64,000 nt of DNA from Candidatus Vondammii sp. HM_W22. Its GTDB lineage: Bacteria; Pseudomonadota; Gammaproteobacteria; Chromatiales; Chromatiaceae. Within the stretch, counting starts at the first letter, position 1, and the number at the start of each line of letters is the position of its first letter. Shown here one piece after another: positions 39,449 through 49,572 of the stretch. The notes beneath the pieces were generated by a model that had not been told where the DNA came from, searched no databases, and worked only from the letters and a program-made list of their open reading frames with translations. The stretch spans positions 2,356,001-2,420,000 of the forward strand of contig NZ_CP099567.1 of NCBI RefSeq assembly GCF_022530855.2, read 5' to 3'. The translations under genes were made by a program, and so were the position numbers.

Positions 39449-39589
39449 GATAGCGTGCTCCAGTTCGTTGAACGAACCGTCTCCCGATGTTAAACGGGTG
39501 GACGGAACCGAACAGGTTAACATACCGGTGGAGCACCGGCGGCCTTGCGGCCCCTGCGCGGCCCGTCCATTACTGAACATGCCAAGCAC

Positions 39590-40034
39590 AAAAAAAACCG
39601 CATAGATAGCGGCCTTTGCCGCTCCACATCAGGATGTTAAACCCGGCCACTGATTTTGCAGTGACGCCTACACCATGTTTTGTTGGGCTGTCAAATTCAT
39701 GTTTTTACCTAGGCACTTAATCCATCCGCTCTACCTGACCGTACCTATCGATCAGTAGAGAGCGCTTGATTTCAGTTATGTTGTGGGGCCAGGTTGGCAT
39801 TACTCACAGATCCTGCAATGATTTCTGTACAGCTATGTTGTGATCGGGTCGGCTCATTTTGTCGCCTCTGCAGCGTGGCTGTCGTTTGTTTGTTATGTGG
39901 CTGATTGAAATAATACAACCGAAAGTTGGCACATTCAGCAACTAAAAATTGTCATCATGTGGAATGAGATAAGCGGTGGGTATGGAGCTGGATATCAGAC
40001 TTGACGCAGTGTAACTTATAGGCTGCATTTACTC
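39590..40034. other. Prophage leader and control region
   Basis: Between the leftward antirepressor and the rightward toxin-antitoxin pair. It contains GCGGCCTTTGCCGC (about 39612), a hairpin-forming repeat that precedes the antirepressor leader. No gene is supported here. It is the likely place for the divergent promoters. Confidence 0.4.
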
Positions 40035-40356
40035 ATGATCGAGATACGCAAATACATGGACGCAGGCGGAAATATTCCATTTGATGGCTGGATGAAAAAA
40101 ATTGCCGATATTAGAGCTAGGGCTCGAATTCAGACCAGCGTAGACAGATTGACTCTTGGGTTAGAGGGCGACTGGAAGCCGATATCAGGCGGCAATGGAA
40201 TTCGCGAATTGCGTATCAGAGCAGGGAAGGGATACCGCATCTATTACGCCTGGAGCGGCAAAACGATATGTAATTCTGCTGTGCGGAGGTGACAAGTCCA
40301 GCCAGAAGAATAATGTTAAAAAAGCGAAAGAGTATTGGGATAACATCAATAGGTGA
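40035..40356 (+). pseudogene. HigB/RelE-type toxin, frameshift near the C-terminus
   Basis: Reads MIEIRKYMDAGGNIPFDGWM, RLTLGLEGDWKPISGGNGIR, ELRIRAGKGYRIYYAW, the pattern of the addiction-module killer family (RelE fold mRNA interferase). After SGKT one extra T (near 40268) ends the frame at 40292; deleting it restores ILLCGGDKSSQKNNVKKAKE-like C-terminus to TGA 40356, two bases before the antitoxin ATG. As read the conserved C-terminal strand is lost. Confidence 0.75.
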
Positions 40357-40358
40357 TA

Positions 40359-40673
40359 ATGGTGAGCAAAATGACGACTACGCCGTACAATCCAAGCGAT
40401 TATTTAAAAACAGTGGACGACAGAATTGAATATCTAAACGCGGCTACTGAGGACGGTAATGAGGGCGTTCTACTGATGGCACTGCGTAACGTGGTAAAAT
40501 CAACGGGTGGAATGACTCAATTATCACGTCAGACAGGGCTGTCTAGAGAGAGTCTCTATCGAACATTGTCTAACGACGGAAGTCCAAAATTATCCAGCTT
40601 TATTTCTATTTTACGCACGGTGGGTATGGAGATGAATGTCAGACCTAGTGAGAGCGTAAGTAGCTCAGTTTAA
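40359..40673 (+). CDS. HigA-type antitoxin
   Basis: 104 residues with the helix-turn-helix TQLSRQTGLSRESLYRTLSN and the family N-terminus YNPSDYLKTVDDRIEYLNAA. It would bind the toxin and repress the pair's promoter. The toxin-first order and 2-base gap are typical. Start chosen at ATG 40359 just after the toxin stop; a GTG at 40353 is possible. Confidence 0.8.
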   Translation: MVSKMTTTPYNPSDYLKTVDDRIEYLNAATEDGNEGVLLMALRNVVKSTGGMTQLSRQTGLSRESLYRTLSNDGSPKLSSFISILRTVGMEMNVRPSESVSSSV

Positions 40674-40747
40674 ATTAGCAGTCAGTATCTTTAGTGATGT
40701 ACGCCGGCTGGAGGGGTATGTATAGCTTTAATTTAGAGCAGTAAAAA

Positions 40748-43094
40748 ATGACTACCATAAATACAGAAACTGAAACAGTTGTAAAAAAAATATTGCCATA
40801 CTTACAAAGAAGAGGGTATGACCTCGTGGCAGATTTAGATTTTGAAACAGAAGTAACGATTACGGATCGTTATTCAAAGGGGTATATTGATATATTAGTG
40901 ACTTGCGGTAAGAAAAAACCGCAGTTTTTGATTGAGGCAAAAAAAATATCAAAAAAGCTAACTGCTAAAGACTAGAGATCAAGCAGTTTCTTATGCTAGG
41001 TCGAATGAAGCGAGTGTACCGTTTGTAGTTGTAACTAATGGTTTGGATATCCAGTGTTTTAATACAAAGACAAAATATAGAATATTATGGGACGGTAAGG
41101 CGCAAGATAAAATCCCCACTAAAAGAGCAGCTAAAAAAAGTAATTTCAACTTTAAAAAAAAACCCTCAAAAAACGGTAATCAATATTTCTAAGGATGAAA
41201 GTCTTCCTTTCAGACCTGGCTTGGCTCTTCGGCAATTAAATGCATTATTTTACAAATGTCATAGTGCTATTAGAACAATTGAAAAGAGTGAGGAAAGTGC
41301 ATTTTCAGATTTTTCAAAATTACTTTTTTTAAAGCTTCTTGAAGAGAAAGAGGACTTAGAGTCTGATTTTGATCTTCCATACTCTTATCGATTTCATGAG
41401 CTGGCTGAAAAGAATCCAAGTGAATCTGATCAAGTAAAAAATGCGGTCTTGGGTATGATTAAATCAATTGTAGATAGCACTACATACGGAGATGTCTTAG
41501 ACGATAAAATTTTGCTAAAAAACCCAAAAACCTTCCACTATATAATTAAAAAATTGGCGTCTGTTTCTTTTTGTGATTGTAGTATCGATTCTAAAGGTGC
41601 TGCGTTCGAGTACTTTGTTCGAGCAACCCTTAAAGGTAAAAAACTTGGACAGTATTTTACTCCTCGGGAGTTGGTTCAAACTATGCTTGCTGTTGTTGGG
41701 AAAAGAAAAATAGTCAATGCTGTGATTTCTGGATCTGGAATTAAAATTCTTGATCCTGCATGCGGTACTGGAGGATTTTTAGTGTATGTAATGCAAGACT
41801 CTTTGCGTAAAATTGAAGAATTATTGGAATCTAGAGATATTACTAAGAAAACGTTTGATACGGCAAAAAAATTAATCAAGAAAGATATATTTTTTGGTTC
41901 TGATGCTAATGAAGGTGTAGCTGCTTCTGCAAAAATGAATATGATTATTGCAGGTGATGGCCATACGAATATACAGCACGAGGATAGTCTTGCAGAAGCG
42001 TCAAAAAATTGGAATGTAAAGACACCTGATTGCGATCTTATTTTAACTAACCCTCCTTTTGGGACTTCTGAAACAGATTCTCTTTCTGCTCAAGATTGGG
42101 AGCAATTCGATATTAGAAGTGGGAAAGGACAGCATCTTTTTTTGCAGAAAATGGTTCTATCCTTAAAGCCGGGTGGTGGGGAGTTTTGTACGGTTATTGA
42201 TGAAGGTGTTTTAAATACTGAAAGTGCAGCTCCTTTGCGAAAATGGTTGATGCAACAATGTCGTTTAAAGGCGGTGTTTAATTTGCCCCATGAAACATTC
42301 AAACCAAATAAGATTAATGTTAAATCGAGCCTTTTGTTTTTTGAAAGGCGTGAAGAACCAGACTTTGAGTTCGAAGATTCCTATAAGGTAACAGTCTGTA
42401 AGCTTGATTCACTAGGATATCAGGGGTCAGGCGAGAAGGTGCGAGGGTTCGATCTTCATAAGTTTTTAGACGAAGTTTCAAAAAATGTATTAGATTGCAG
42501 CTCTTCCCAGCATAGGAAAGGTTATTTTTGGGAGGCTTTTGACATTAAGTCTGGTGCTATATGTTCCGATAAGTCTTATAGATTCGACTACAAATATTGG
42601 AATACGGATACGAGGAATAAAATAAAATTTATATACGATAGTCATGGTGTAGCAATTAGTGATTTGAATAAGATTACTACTTCTAGGGGTAAGAGCCCGT
42701 CTGCCGATAACTATGTTGATGAGCAGGAGGGGTATGCGATTGTCATAAAGTCAGGCAGTAATATAAGTAGGCAGGGAGCTATTATTACGGAAGGTGCAGA
42801 CTGGATAGAGAAGTCAATTTTTGATGAGTTCGTAGAGCAATCATCTGTATCTGGTGAAAATAAAAATCTGATTAAAAAGGGCGATGTTTTGCTTTCTTCT
42901 ACAGGTGATGGGACATTAGGGAAATCTGCTGTCTACAATTTAGATATTCCGGCGATAGCTGATGGGCATGTGACAATATTACGTGTTGATAAAAAGAAAA
43001 TTGACCCTAATTATTTGTGTGATTACCTACGAGTAGGGTTTGGTTCAGTGCAAGTGACACGTTTATTTACGGGATCGACCGGAATGATTGAGCT
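40748..43094 (+). pseudogene. One-chain restriction-modification enzyme (nuclease, N6-methylase, specificity), broken
   Basis: AT-rich and clearly different in composition from its neighbours. Segment 1 (40748-41135) is a type I HsdR-N-like nuclease domain: GYIDILVTCGKKKPQFLIEA then, after a T insertion near 40974, DQAVSYARSNEASVPFVVVT. A seven-A run near 41130 causes a second frameshift. Segment 2 is an N6-adenine methyltransferase: LGQYFTPRELVQTML, DPACGTGGFL (41755), LTNPPFG (42050). Segment 3 is an HsdS-like target-recognition domain (KKGDVLLSSTGDGTLGKSAV, GSTGMIEL). The gene is then cut by an IS3 element at 43095. Domain order suggests a BcgI- or type IIG-like enzyme. Confidence 0.7.
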
Positions 43095-43168
43095 TGACCT
43101 TTCCCCCAGAAATAGAGCCATGACAAGGATGAGATTTCCAATTAGTCTGTGTATTAGGAGATCTCAAG

Positions 43169-43435
43169 ATGAAGAAGAAGCGTTACAGAGAAGAGCAAAT
43201 TATTGGTGCCATCAAGCAGCATGAGTCAGGGGTAAAAGTTGATGACATTTGTCGTCAGTTCGGCATTTCAACCGGGTGCTTTTATAACTGGCGAAGCAAA
43301 TACGCCGGGATGGATGTCTCAGAAGCCAAACGGCTCAAAGAGCTTGAAAGCGAAAATAACAAGCTTAAGAAGTTACTTGCCGAGAAAATGCTTGAAGCTG
43401 AGGCGATGAAGGATGTGCTCTCAAAAAAGTGGTAA
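43169..43435 (+). CDS. IS3-family OrfA
   Basis: 88 residues: helix-turn-helix (REEQIIGAIKQHESGVKVDD, FGISTGCFYNWRSKYAG) and a leucine zipper (LKELESENNKLKKLLAEKML). It overlaps orfB by seven bases, the place for programmed -1 frameshifting to the fused transposase. Confidence 0.9.
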   Translation: MKKKRYREEQIIGAIKQHESGVKVDDICRQFGISTGCFYNWRSKYAGMDVSEAKRLKELESENNKLKKLLAEKMLEAEAMKDVLSKKW

Positions 43436-44247
43436 AGCCTGCTGATAGAAAACAAATCGTGAGCTACCTTAAGTCGCGGTTCAAATTAAGTGAGCGTAGA
43501 GCTTGCCTATTAGTAGGCTTAAGTAGAACCGCTTTTCGGTACGTTACTCAATGGGGAAAAGATGAGCCTCTACGCAAACGGTTACTTGAGCTGGCAAAAA
43601 AGCATCCGAGTTATGGTTATTTGTTTTTACATGGCCTCCTGAGAGGAGAGGGGCTTGTGAAAAACAAGAAGCGGACCTACCGAGTCTATAACGAAGAAGG
43701 TCTTCAAGTGAGGACTAAAAAACGCAAGAAGATAATACGACCAAGAATGCCAACGATTATGCCCATTGGTAAAAATATACGCTGGTCAATGGATTTTGTC
43801 AGTGATCAGTTGGCTAATGGTCGCCGCTTTCGAGTATTTAATGTGATTGATGATTACTCAAGAGAAGTTATTGGCCAGCTCTCTGACTTCTCGATCAATG
43901 GTCACCAGGTCGCTCGTTTTTTGACTCAGGTGATTGAGCTAAGGAGCGCTCCGGATCAAATAATCTGCGACAACGGTACTGAGTTTACTAGCAAGGCGAT
44001 GTTCTACTGGCAAAAAGAAAGTGGCGTTAAGCTAGGTTTTATTCAGCCAGGTAAGCCTACTCAGAATGCGTTTGTAGAAAGCTTAAACGGTAAATTCAGA
44101 AATGAATGCTTAAATCAGCATTGGTTCAGGTCCATTGATGACGCTAGACATGAAATTGATCAATGGCGAGAGCACTACAATCACGTGCGGCCTCATAGCG
44201 CATTAAATTATTTGTCACCTGTGGCCTTTGTGAATAGGGCCGCTTAG
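43429..44247 (+). CDS. IS3-family OrfB transposase
   Basis: 272 residues. N-terminal helical HTH_21 region (KHPSYGYLFLHGLLRGEGLV) and the rve integrase core: WSMDFVSDQLANGRRFRVFN (first Asp), IICDNGTEFTSKAMFYWQ (second Asp), QPGKPTQNAFVESLNGKFRN (catalytic Glu). Complete and undamaged. Confidence 0.9.
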   Translation: MVKPADRKQIVSYLKSRFKLSERRACLLVGLSRTAFRYVTQWGKDEPLRKRLLELAKKHPSYGYLFLHGLLRGEGLVKNKKRTYRVYNEEGLQVRTKKRKKIIRPRMPTIMPIGKNIRWSMDFVSDQLANGRRFRVFNVIDDYSREVIGQLSDFSINGHQVARFLTQVIELRSAPDQIICDNGTEFTSKAMFYWQKESGVKLGFIQPGKPTQNAFVESLNGKFRNECLNQHWFRSIDDARHEIDQWREHYNHVRPHSALNYLSPVAFVNRAA

Positions 44248-44306
44248 AATGAATTATCTCATCCAAGTCTTGGTATTAAGATGGGGGGAAGGTCAGGGGA
44301 AGGTCA

Positions 44307-44560
44307 GACAATAACCGTAAGCTGTTATGTCGCCTACATTTTAACTATTCACAGAAATCTTAGGCGTGTTAAAAAATAAAAAAGAAGAGCGTATAGAAAT
44401 TGATAGTGTTGATGATATTTTTAAGTACGCAGATCGTATAAAGGCAGTAATGGAAGAGTATAAGACTGATTGATCGTAACGATCACATTCAGATGTCGCG
44501 CCATGAATGAAATTTACGATTATTGAGTGACAAAAGATATACGTGAATTCAATTTGTAAG
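44307..44560 (+). other. Sequence after the IS3 insertion; short coding remnant
   Basis: AT-rich like the interrupted restriction gene. A rightward frame reads KKEERIEIDSVDDIFKYADR then IKAVMEEYKTD and a TGA near 44474, possibly the last residues of that gene or of a neighbouring restriction-system gene. It is not in an obvious continuous frame with the interrupted specificity domain, so some sequence appears lost. Confidence 0.3.
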
Positions 44561-44900
44561 TGCAACTCTGTTTGACGAATAAAGGGTAAGCTGGGGTAGC
44601 ATCAAGGCATTCTCTATCCGGCAAGAAAGAGGAGCACCATGAGATACACACAGCTTACCGAGGAAGAACGATAGCAGGTTTTCGCCCTGTTGAAAGCAGG
44701 GTACGCTATGCTGACTACCAGATGATGCTTATCTCGTGCTGTGCCGCCTGTGCCGCTTATCTTGTTTGCTTGACCGGGGGGGACGGAAAGATATTCTATA
44801 CCTTCACGATCGCCAATATTCAGCCAGAAGGGCCATTGCTCAAGGAGGGCAAGACCGGAAAGGAAACTCTGATACTGTGGTCTGATTGAATTATATCAAC
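44561..44900 (+). pseudogene. IS30-family remnant
   Basis: A left end (ATTCAATTTGTAAGTGCAAC) is followed at 44639 by MRYTQLTEEER-TAG-QVFALLKAG, the N-terminus of IS30 transposases, in which family members have Tyr at the stop position (TAG 44672-44674). The similarity ends after about 25 codons. The rest (to about 44900) contains no recognisable transposase. Confidence 0.55.
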
Positions 44901-44970
44901 TAGACAGTATCGTCATGGATTTAAATAAGTCCTATAATGCCCAGTTTAACAACTAAAAACCAATAACACA

Positions 44971-45700
44971 ATGACAATACCAGCACGCAAAAGATACGAC
45001 ATAGACGACAACACATGGGAATTGCTATCACCATACCTTACAGGGCAAAAAGGGATGCACGGTGGCATAGCTAAAGATAACCGTTTATTTCTCAATGCGG
45101 TATTCTGGATTCTACGCACAGGTGCGCCGTGGCGCGACTTACCACCTGATTATGGTGATTGGAAGAACACCCATCGGCGCTTTTGTCGTTGGCGTGATAA
45201 AGGCATATGGGAGGATTTATTGTCCCAGATAATTGATGAGCCGGACTTTGAATGGATGATGATTGATGGCAGTCATATCAAAGTTCATCCACATGCAGCA
45301 GGTGCGGTAGGAGACAATCAAGATATGAGCAGTACAAAAGGGGGCTTAACACCAAGATACACTTGGCCGTGGATGCGTATGGTATGCCGATCAGATTCAT
45401 TGTTACGAAAGGTGCCAGAACTGATTGCACGCAAGCTAGCACACTGATTTGAAGGGCTTACGATACACAAGAGATATTAGAGAAGGCAAAATCACAGGAT
45501 ATGAATGTTGTTATTCCACCAAAGAAGAGTAGAAAAGAGCAGCGAGAATATGATAAGCGTCTGTACAAAATTAGACATTTGGTTGAAAAATGCGTTTCTA
45601 CATCTTCAACGCTGGCGTGGTATTGCGACACGCCATGCAAAAAAATACCCGTTTATTTATTGCCGCTGTCCAGATTAGGTGTATGATGCTTTTGGCTAAA
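44971..45700 (+). pseudogene. IS5-family (IS427-like) two-frame transposase remnant
   Basis: First frame, 158 codons, reads YLTGQKGMHGGIAKDNRLFL, WILRTGAPWRDLPPDYGDW and WMMIDGSHIKVHPHAAGAVG with the first catalytic Asp. The DDE part then continues in shifted frames: AKSQDMNVVIPPKKSRKEQR (about 45490) and RWRGIATRYAKNTRLFIAAV-like (about 45610). The two-frame arrangement is normal for this group, but the last part has additional frameshifts. Confidence 0.7.
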
Positions 45701-46850
45701 ATTTCATGACGACATATATCTAGTAGATATGTTGTCAGAAGAGGCTAACTACTCTCTATTCAGATTCACCGATGCTGCTTTTGATACCGCATGGCAGAGA
45801 GTGAGGAAGAAAATTAAAGCGGGATGACGTGCTCGTCGAAGGCGTTTATCTGGAGACTATCCTGAATTCTATGTAACTGCCTATCATTAAACCCAAACAA
45901 AGGTGAGGGTAGGCAGATGATCGACAAGAAAGAGCTCCAGGCAATAGCCCAAGCGGCCACTAAAAACATCAAAACTGAAGAAGATCTCAACGAGTTTCGG
46001 CAAATGCTGGCCAGGATCACGGTCGAGGCAGCACTCAATGCTGAACTGGCTGATCATCTTGGCTTTGCCAAACATGAACAACCCGAAGCGAGTAATAGCC
46101 GTAACGGCACGACCAGCAAGACCTTGCAAACGGAAGATGGCTAGTTTGAACTGGATACCCCGCGAGATAGAGCGGGCAGCTTTGAACCTCAGCTAGTTAA
46201 GAAGCACCAGCGTCGATTTACCTCAATGGATGACAAGATCCTCTTCTTGTATGCCCAAGGTATGACAACCCGCGAAATCGTCACGACATTCAAGGAGATG
46301 TATGGGGCCGATGTCTCTGCCACACTCATATCCAAAGTCACTGATGCAGTTATCGAACAGGTTGTTGAATGGCAATCTCGCCCCCTGGATGCGATTTGTC
46401 CTATTATTTATCTGGACTGCATTGTCGTTAAAATCAGGCAAGACAAGAAAGTGATCAACAAAGTGATTTACCTCCTCTGGGCGCTAACCTGGAAGGCCAC
46501 AAGGAATTATTAGGGATGTGGTTATCGGAGAATGAGGGGGCCAAATTCAGGCTGAACGTGTTGACAGAGCTTCAAAACCGCGGTGTGAAGGATATTTTGA
46601 TTGCCTGTGTCGATGGCTTAAAAGGCTTTCCTGATGCCATCAACACGGCCTTTCCGGGTACCCAGATCCAGCTCTGTATCGTGCATATGGTACAAAACTC
46701 GATGAAGTACGTGCCTTGGAAAGACTACAAGCCTGTCACGGCTGATTTGAAAAAGATTTACCAGTCCATCACCGAGGAAGAAGCCTTGTTGGCGCTGGAT
46801 AAATTCTCTGACCGATGGGACAAAAGTATCCCCGGATCAGCCGCTCCTGG

Positions 46851-48255
46851 CGTGCCCATGAGTTATAACTGAAAGTGGTGTTTGAAAGGAATTGAAAAAG
46901 AGCGGGGTATCTGGTTGATTTGTTGTTGTGAGACATCAAAACAACCATTGGAGATACGCCACCATGAGTAAGAATAACGTTGTTAAGCTGGCAGGTCGCA
47001 ATACGATTATCGATTCGCTGACAGAGTTGCTGAGAAGCGGTGCAGAGCAGTTGATCTACCAGGCGGTGGAGGCCGAGCTGCTGGAGCTGTTGGCGGAGCA
47101 CGTCGAGCGACGGACAGAGGATGGCAAGACGGGTGTGGTGCGTAATGGTCACCTGCCCGCTCGTAAACTGCAGACAGGATTGGGGCCGGTCACGGTCAAG
47201 ATCCCCCAAGTTCGCGCGAAGACCGGCGAGCCGGTGACGTTCCGATCAGCTCTGGTGCCGCCGTATGTACGCAAGACGAAGTCACTGGAAGCGGCGCTGG
47301 CGTGGCTCTGCCTGAAGGGGATTTCCAGTGGAGAGATGGGTGAAGCCCTGAAAGTGCTGGTGGTTCCGGATGCAACAGGCTTGTCGGCCGGCAGGGTATC
47401 GCGTCTGAAGCAGGTCTGGGCAGAAGAATATCGGAGCGGGGGCGAGGAGCGTCTGGATAAGGGCCATTGGGTGTATGTGTGGGCAGACGGTATCTACAGC
47501 GGACAGAGAGCAGAGCAGACGAAGCTGTGTGCCCTGGTGGTGATCGGCGTGAATGAGCGTGGTGAGAAGCATTTTCTGGCAATTGAGGATGGTGTACGGG
47601 AGTCCACACAGAGCTGACGGGAGGTACTGTTGAAACTGAAGTCACGCGGACTGACCCCGCCAAAATTGGCGATCGGTGACGGTGCCATGGGATTCCGGGC
47701 TGCGCTGGAGGAAGTGTATCCGGAGACGCGCCGGCAGCGCTGCTGGATGCACAAGACCATGAACGTGCTGAACTGCCTGCCAAGGTCAGCTCAGCCGAAA
47801 ACGAAGCAGGCACTGCACAACATCTGGCAGGCGGAGACCCAGGCCGATGCGGAAAAGGCCTTTGATCTGTTTATCAAAACGTATGAGCCAAAGTATCCGA
47901 AGGCTGCCATCTGTCTGCACAAAGACCGAGAGGAACTGATGGCTTTCTATCAATTTCCTGCGCAGCATTGGCAGAGCATTCGGACCAGCAATCCGATTGA
48001 ATCCACCTTCGGGACAATCCGCCATCGAACCAAGCGTTCCAAGGGCTGCCTATCGCGTGACGGCATGCTACACATGATGTTCAAACTCGGCCGGTGTGCC
48101 GAGAAGAAGTGGAGACGATTACGGGGTTTCGATTATCTGGCGAAGGTGATAACCGGAATCAAATTTAAAGAGGGTGTTGAGGTAGCAGGAGTCGATCAGG
48201 TCGCCGCTTGATTCAACTGGCTAAACACCAGATTTGATTATAACTCCGTGCCCAT
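46851..48255 (+). mobile_element. IS256-family copy 2 with 9-base target duplication
   Basis: The 1387-base element (46860-48246) is flanked by CGTGCCCAT at 46851-46859 and 48247-48255, a direct record of its insertion into the other IS256-type transposase gene. Terminal repeats begin GAGTTATA on both sides. It is nearly identical to the intact copy at 16135-17521. Confidence 0.92.
46964..48211 (+). pseudogene. IS256-family transposase, one TGA
   Basis: Same 415-codon gene as at 16239 with a TGA at 47615-47617 (TGTCTG in copy 1, TGACGG here), so it is split into 218 and 193 codons. All catalytic segments are otherwise retained. The ends are intact, so it could be moved in trans by the undamaged copy. 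Confidence 0.88.
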
Positions 48256-48556
48256 TGGGAGAACCTGAACACGCTGTTCAACTACCCGGAGGACATACGA
48301 AAGGTGATCTACACGACCAACGCCATTGAGTCACTGAACAGCGTCATTCGCAAAGTGATCAAAAAACGGAAATTATTTCCAACCGATGACTCGGCAAAGA
48401 AGGTAATCTATCTGGCAATCCAGGCCGCATCGAAAAAGTAGACAATGCCGATCCGTCATTGGAAACCAGCACTGAATAGATTTATGATTGAGTTCGAAGA
48501 ACGCTTAGCGGAATATATTTAGCCCAGGCAGTTACACAGAAAACTTTACAGGCTCT

Positions 48557-48672
48557 GCTTTCTATATCTACGCAATGTGAAAGGCTATGGCTGGAACCAC
48601 AAGCGGGTGTATCGCATTTATCGGGAGTTAGAACTTAACCTTCGGATTGAGCCCCGAAAAAGGATCAAACGG
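48557..48672 (+). mobile_element. IS3 OrfB fragment
   Basis: About 115 bases almost identical to 3716-3830 of the IS3 element near the left of the window; reads LYLRNVKGYGWNHKRVYRIY then [16 protein letters not shown]. It is flanked by two other transposons and joins the next in opposite orientation. Confidence 0.75.
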
Positions 48673-49503
48673 GATTATCCCCTTCTTAATCGTGTTCAGC
48701 ACCATATCAACATTACGCCTCTTGCTCACCTCAATTCCGACAATCTTCCGAGTATGTAAATCCATTACGGTTGAAAAGTACATAAAGTCACCATCAATCT
48801 TTATATAGGTGAAATCTGCAACCCATACTTCATGGGATAAACTCGGACCATCATAGCTTTCTTGATCACTAAACCGGGCTTCCATTGTCTTGGCTTATAC
48901 CTTCTGTCCATTTTAGCTCTGATACCATTTTCTCGCATCAGTCTCGCCACTGTATTCTCACAGCCGCCGATGCCACGATTGTTCAACGCTACTATCATTC
49001 TCAGACTTCCATGGGTTTCCCTAACCTCACGGCGGATCTTTTTTATCTCCCTAAGTATGCAGGTGTTTTCTATATCTCTATTACTTACGGTCCCAGTTCG
49101 CCATTTTGTAGTATCCAGCACGGCTCACCCCAAAATAACGGCATAGGCTGGCAATGGAAAACTGACCTGATAGTCCATCTACTATTTTAAAGCTTCTTTT
49201 TTTGGCTTCGCCATATCCTTTGAGCTTTTTAAGACCGCACTCTCTATGCGAAAGCGCTCATTTTCCTTCTGTAATTGACTAAGCTTTTCCTCAAACTCAA
49301 GGTCCGTATCAAAATCCTTCTCTTTTAGCGTTTTATTTAGCAATCCTGCATCCCGTAGCTCTTTCTTCCAACGATACAAAGAAAATGTGTGAACACCAAT
49401 TTCCTCTGCCACTTCACCTGCTGTAATACTTGGTAAACTCGCTTTTAAAACCGCTTTGATTTTCAAATCAATTGCATGATTCTTCCTCACCCGACACCTC
49501 GTC
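48673..49503 (-). mobile_element. IS3-family element, reverse orientation, orfB broken
   Basis: orfA (49490-49182) is open: AVLKASLPSITAGEVAEEIG, VHTFSLYRWKKELRDAG, EEKLSQLQKENERFRIESAV. orfB is split: THGSLRMIVALNNRGIGGCE and MRENGIRAKMDRRYKPRQ in one frame, then HEVWVADFTYIKIDGDFMYF and STVMDLHTRKIVGIEVSKRR in another, and ends at about 48673 before the catalytic Glu region. It cuts off the C-terminal end of the neighbouring cyclase-like gene. Confidence 0.75.
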
Positions 49504-49572
49504 TAGTAATGAAGATGCTAACTTTTCTTGGAGAGGCTCAAGATCGTCTTTATCGGCATAGGCACCCGGCAA

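Larger units (their letters stand above)
43095..44306 (+). mobile_element. IS3-family element inserted in the restriction gene
   Basis: About 1212 bases, left end TGACCTTTCCCCC, right end the complement TGACCTTCCCC. It carries two intact overlapping genes, orfA and orfB, the second in the -1 frame, so it may still transpose. The target is the specificity domain of the preceding gene. No obvious 3-4 base target duplication was found. Confidence 0.8.
45851..48556 (+). mobile_element. Second IS256-type element copy 2, interrupted by another IS256
   Basis: Ends resemble those of the copy at 27593-28901. Removing the inner element and one 9-base target repeat leaves 1310 bases, matching the 1309 of copy 1. 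The host transposase reads from ATG 45917 (IDKKELQAIAQAATKNIKTE) and has TAG at 46142-46144 (copy 1: CAG), a frameshift near 46485, the insertion at 46860, and TAG at 48439-48441 (copy 1: TGG). It ends with KPALNRFMIEFEERLAEYI at about 48520. Confidence 0.8.
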
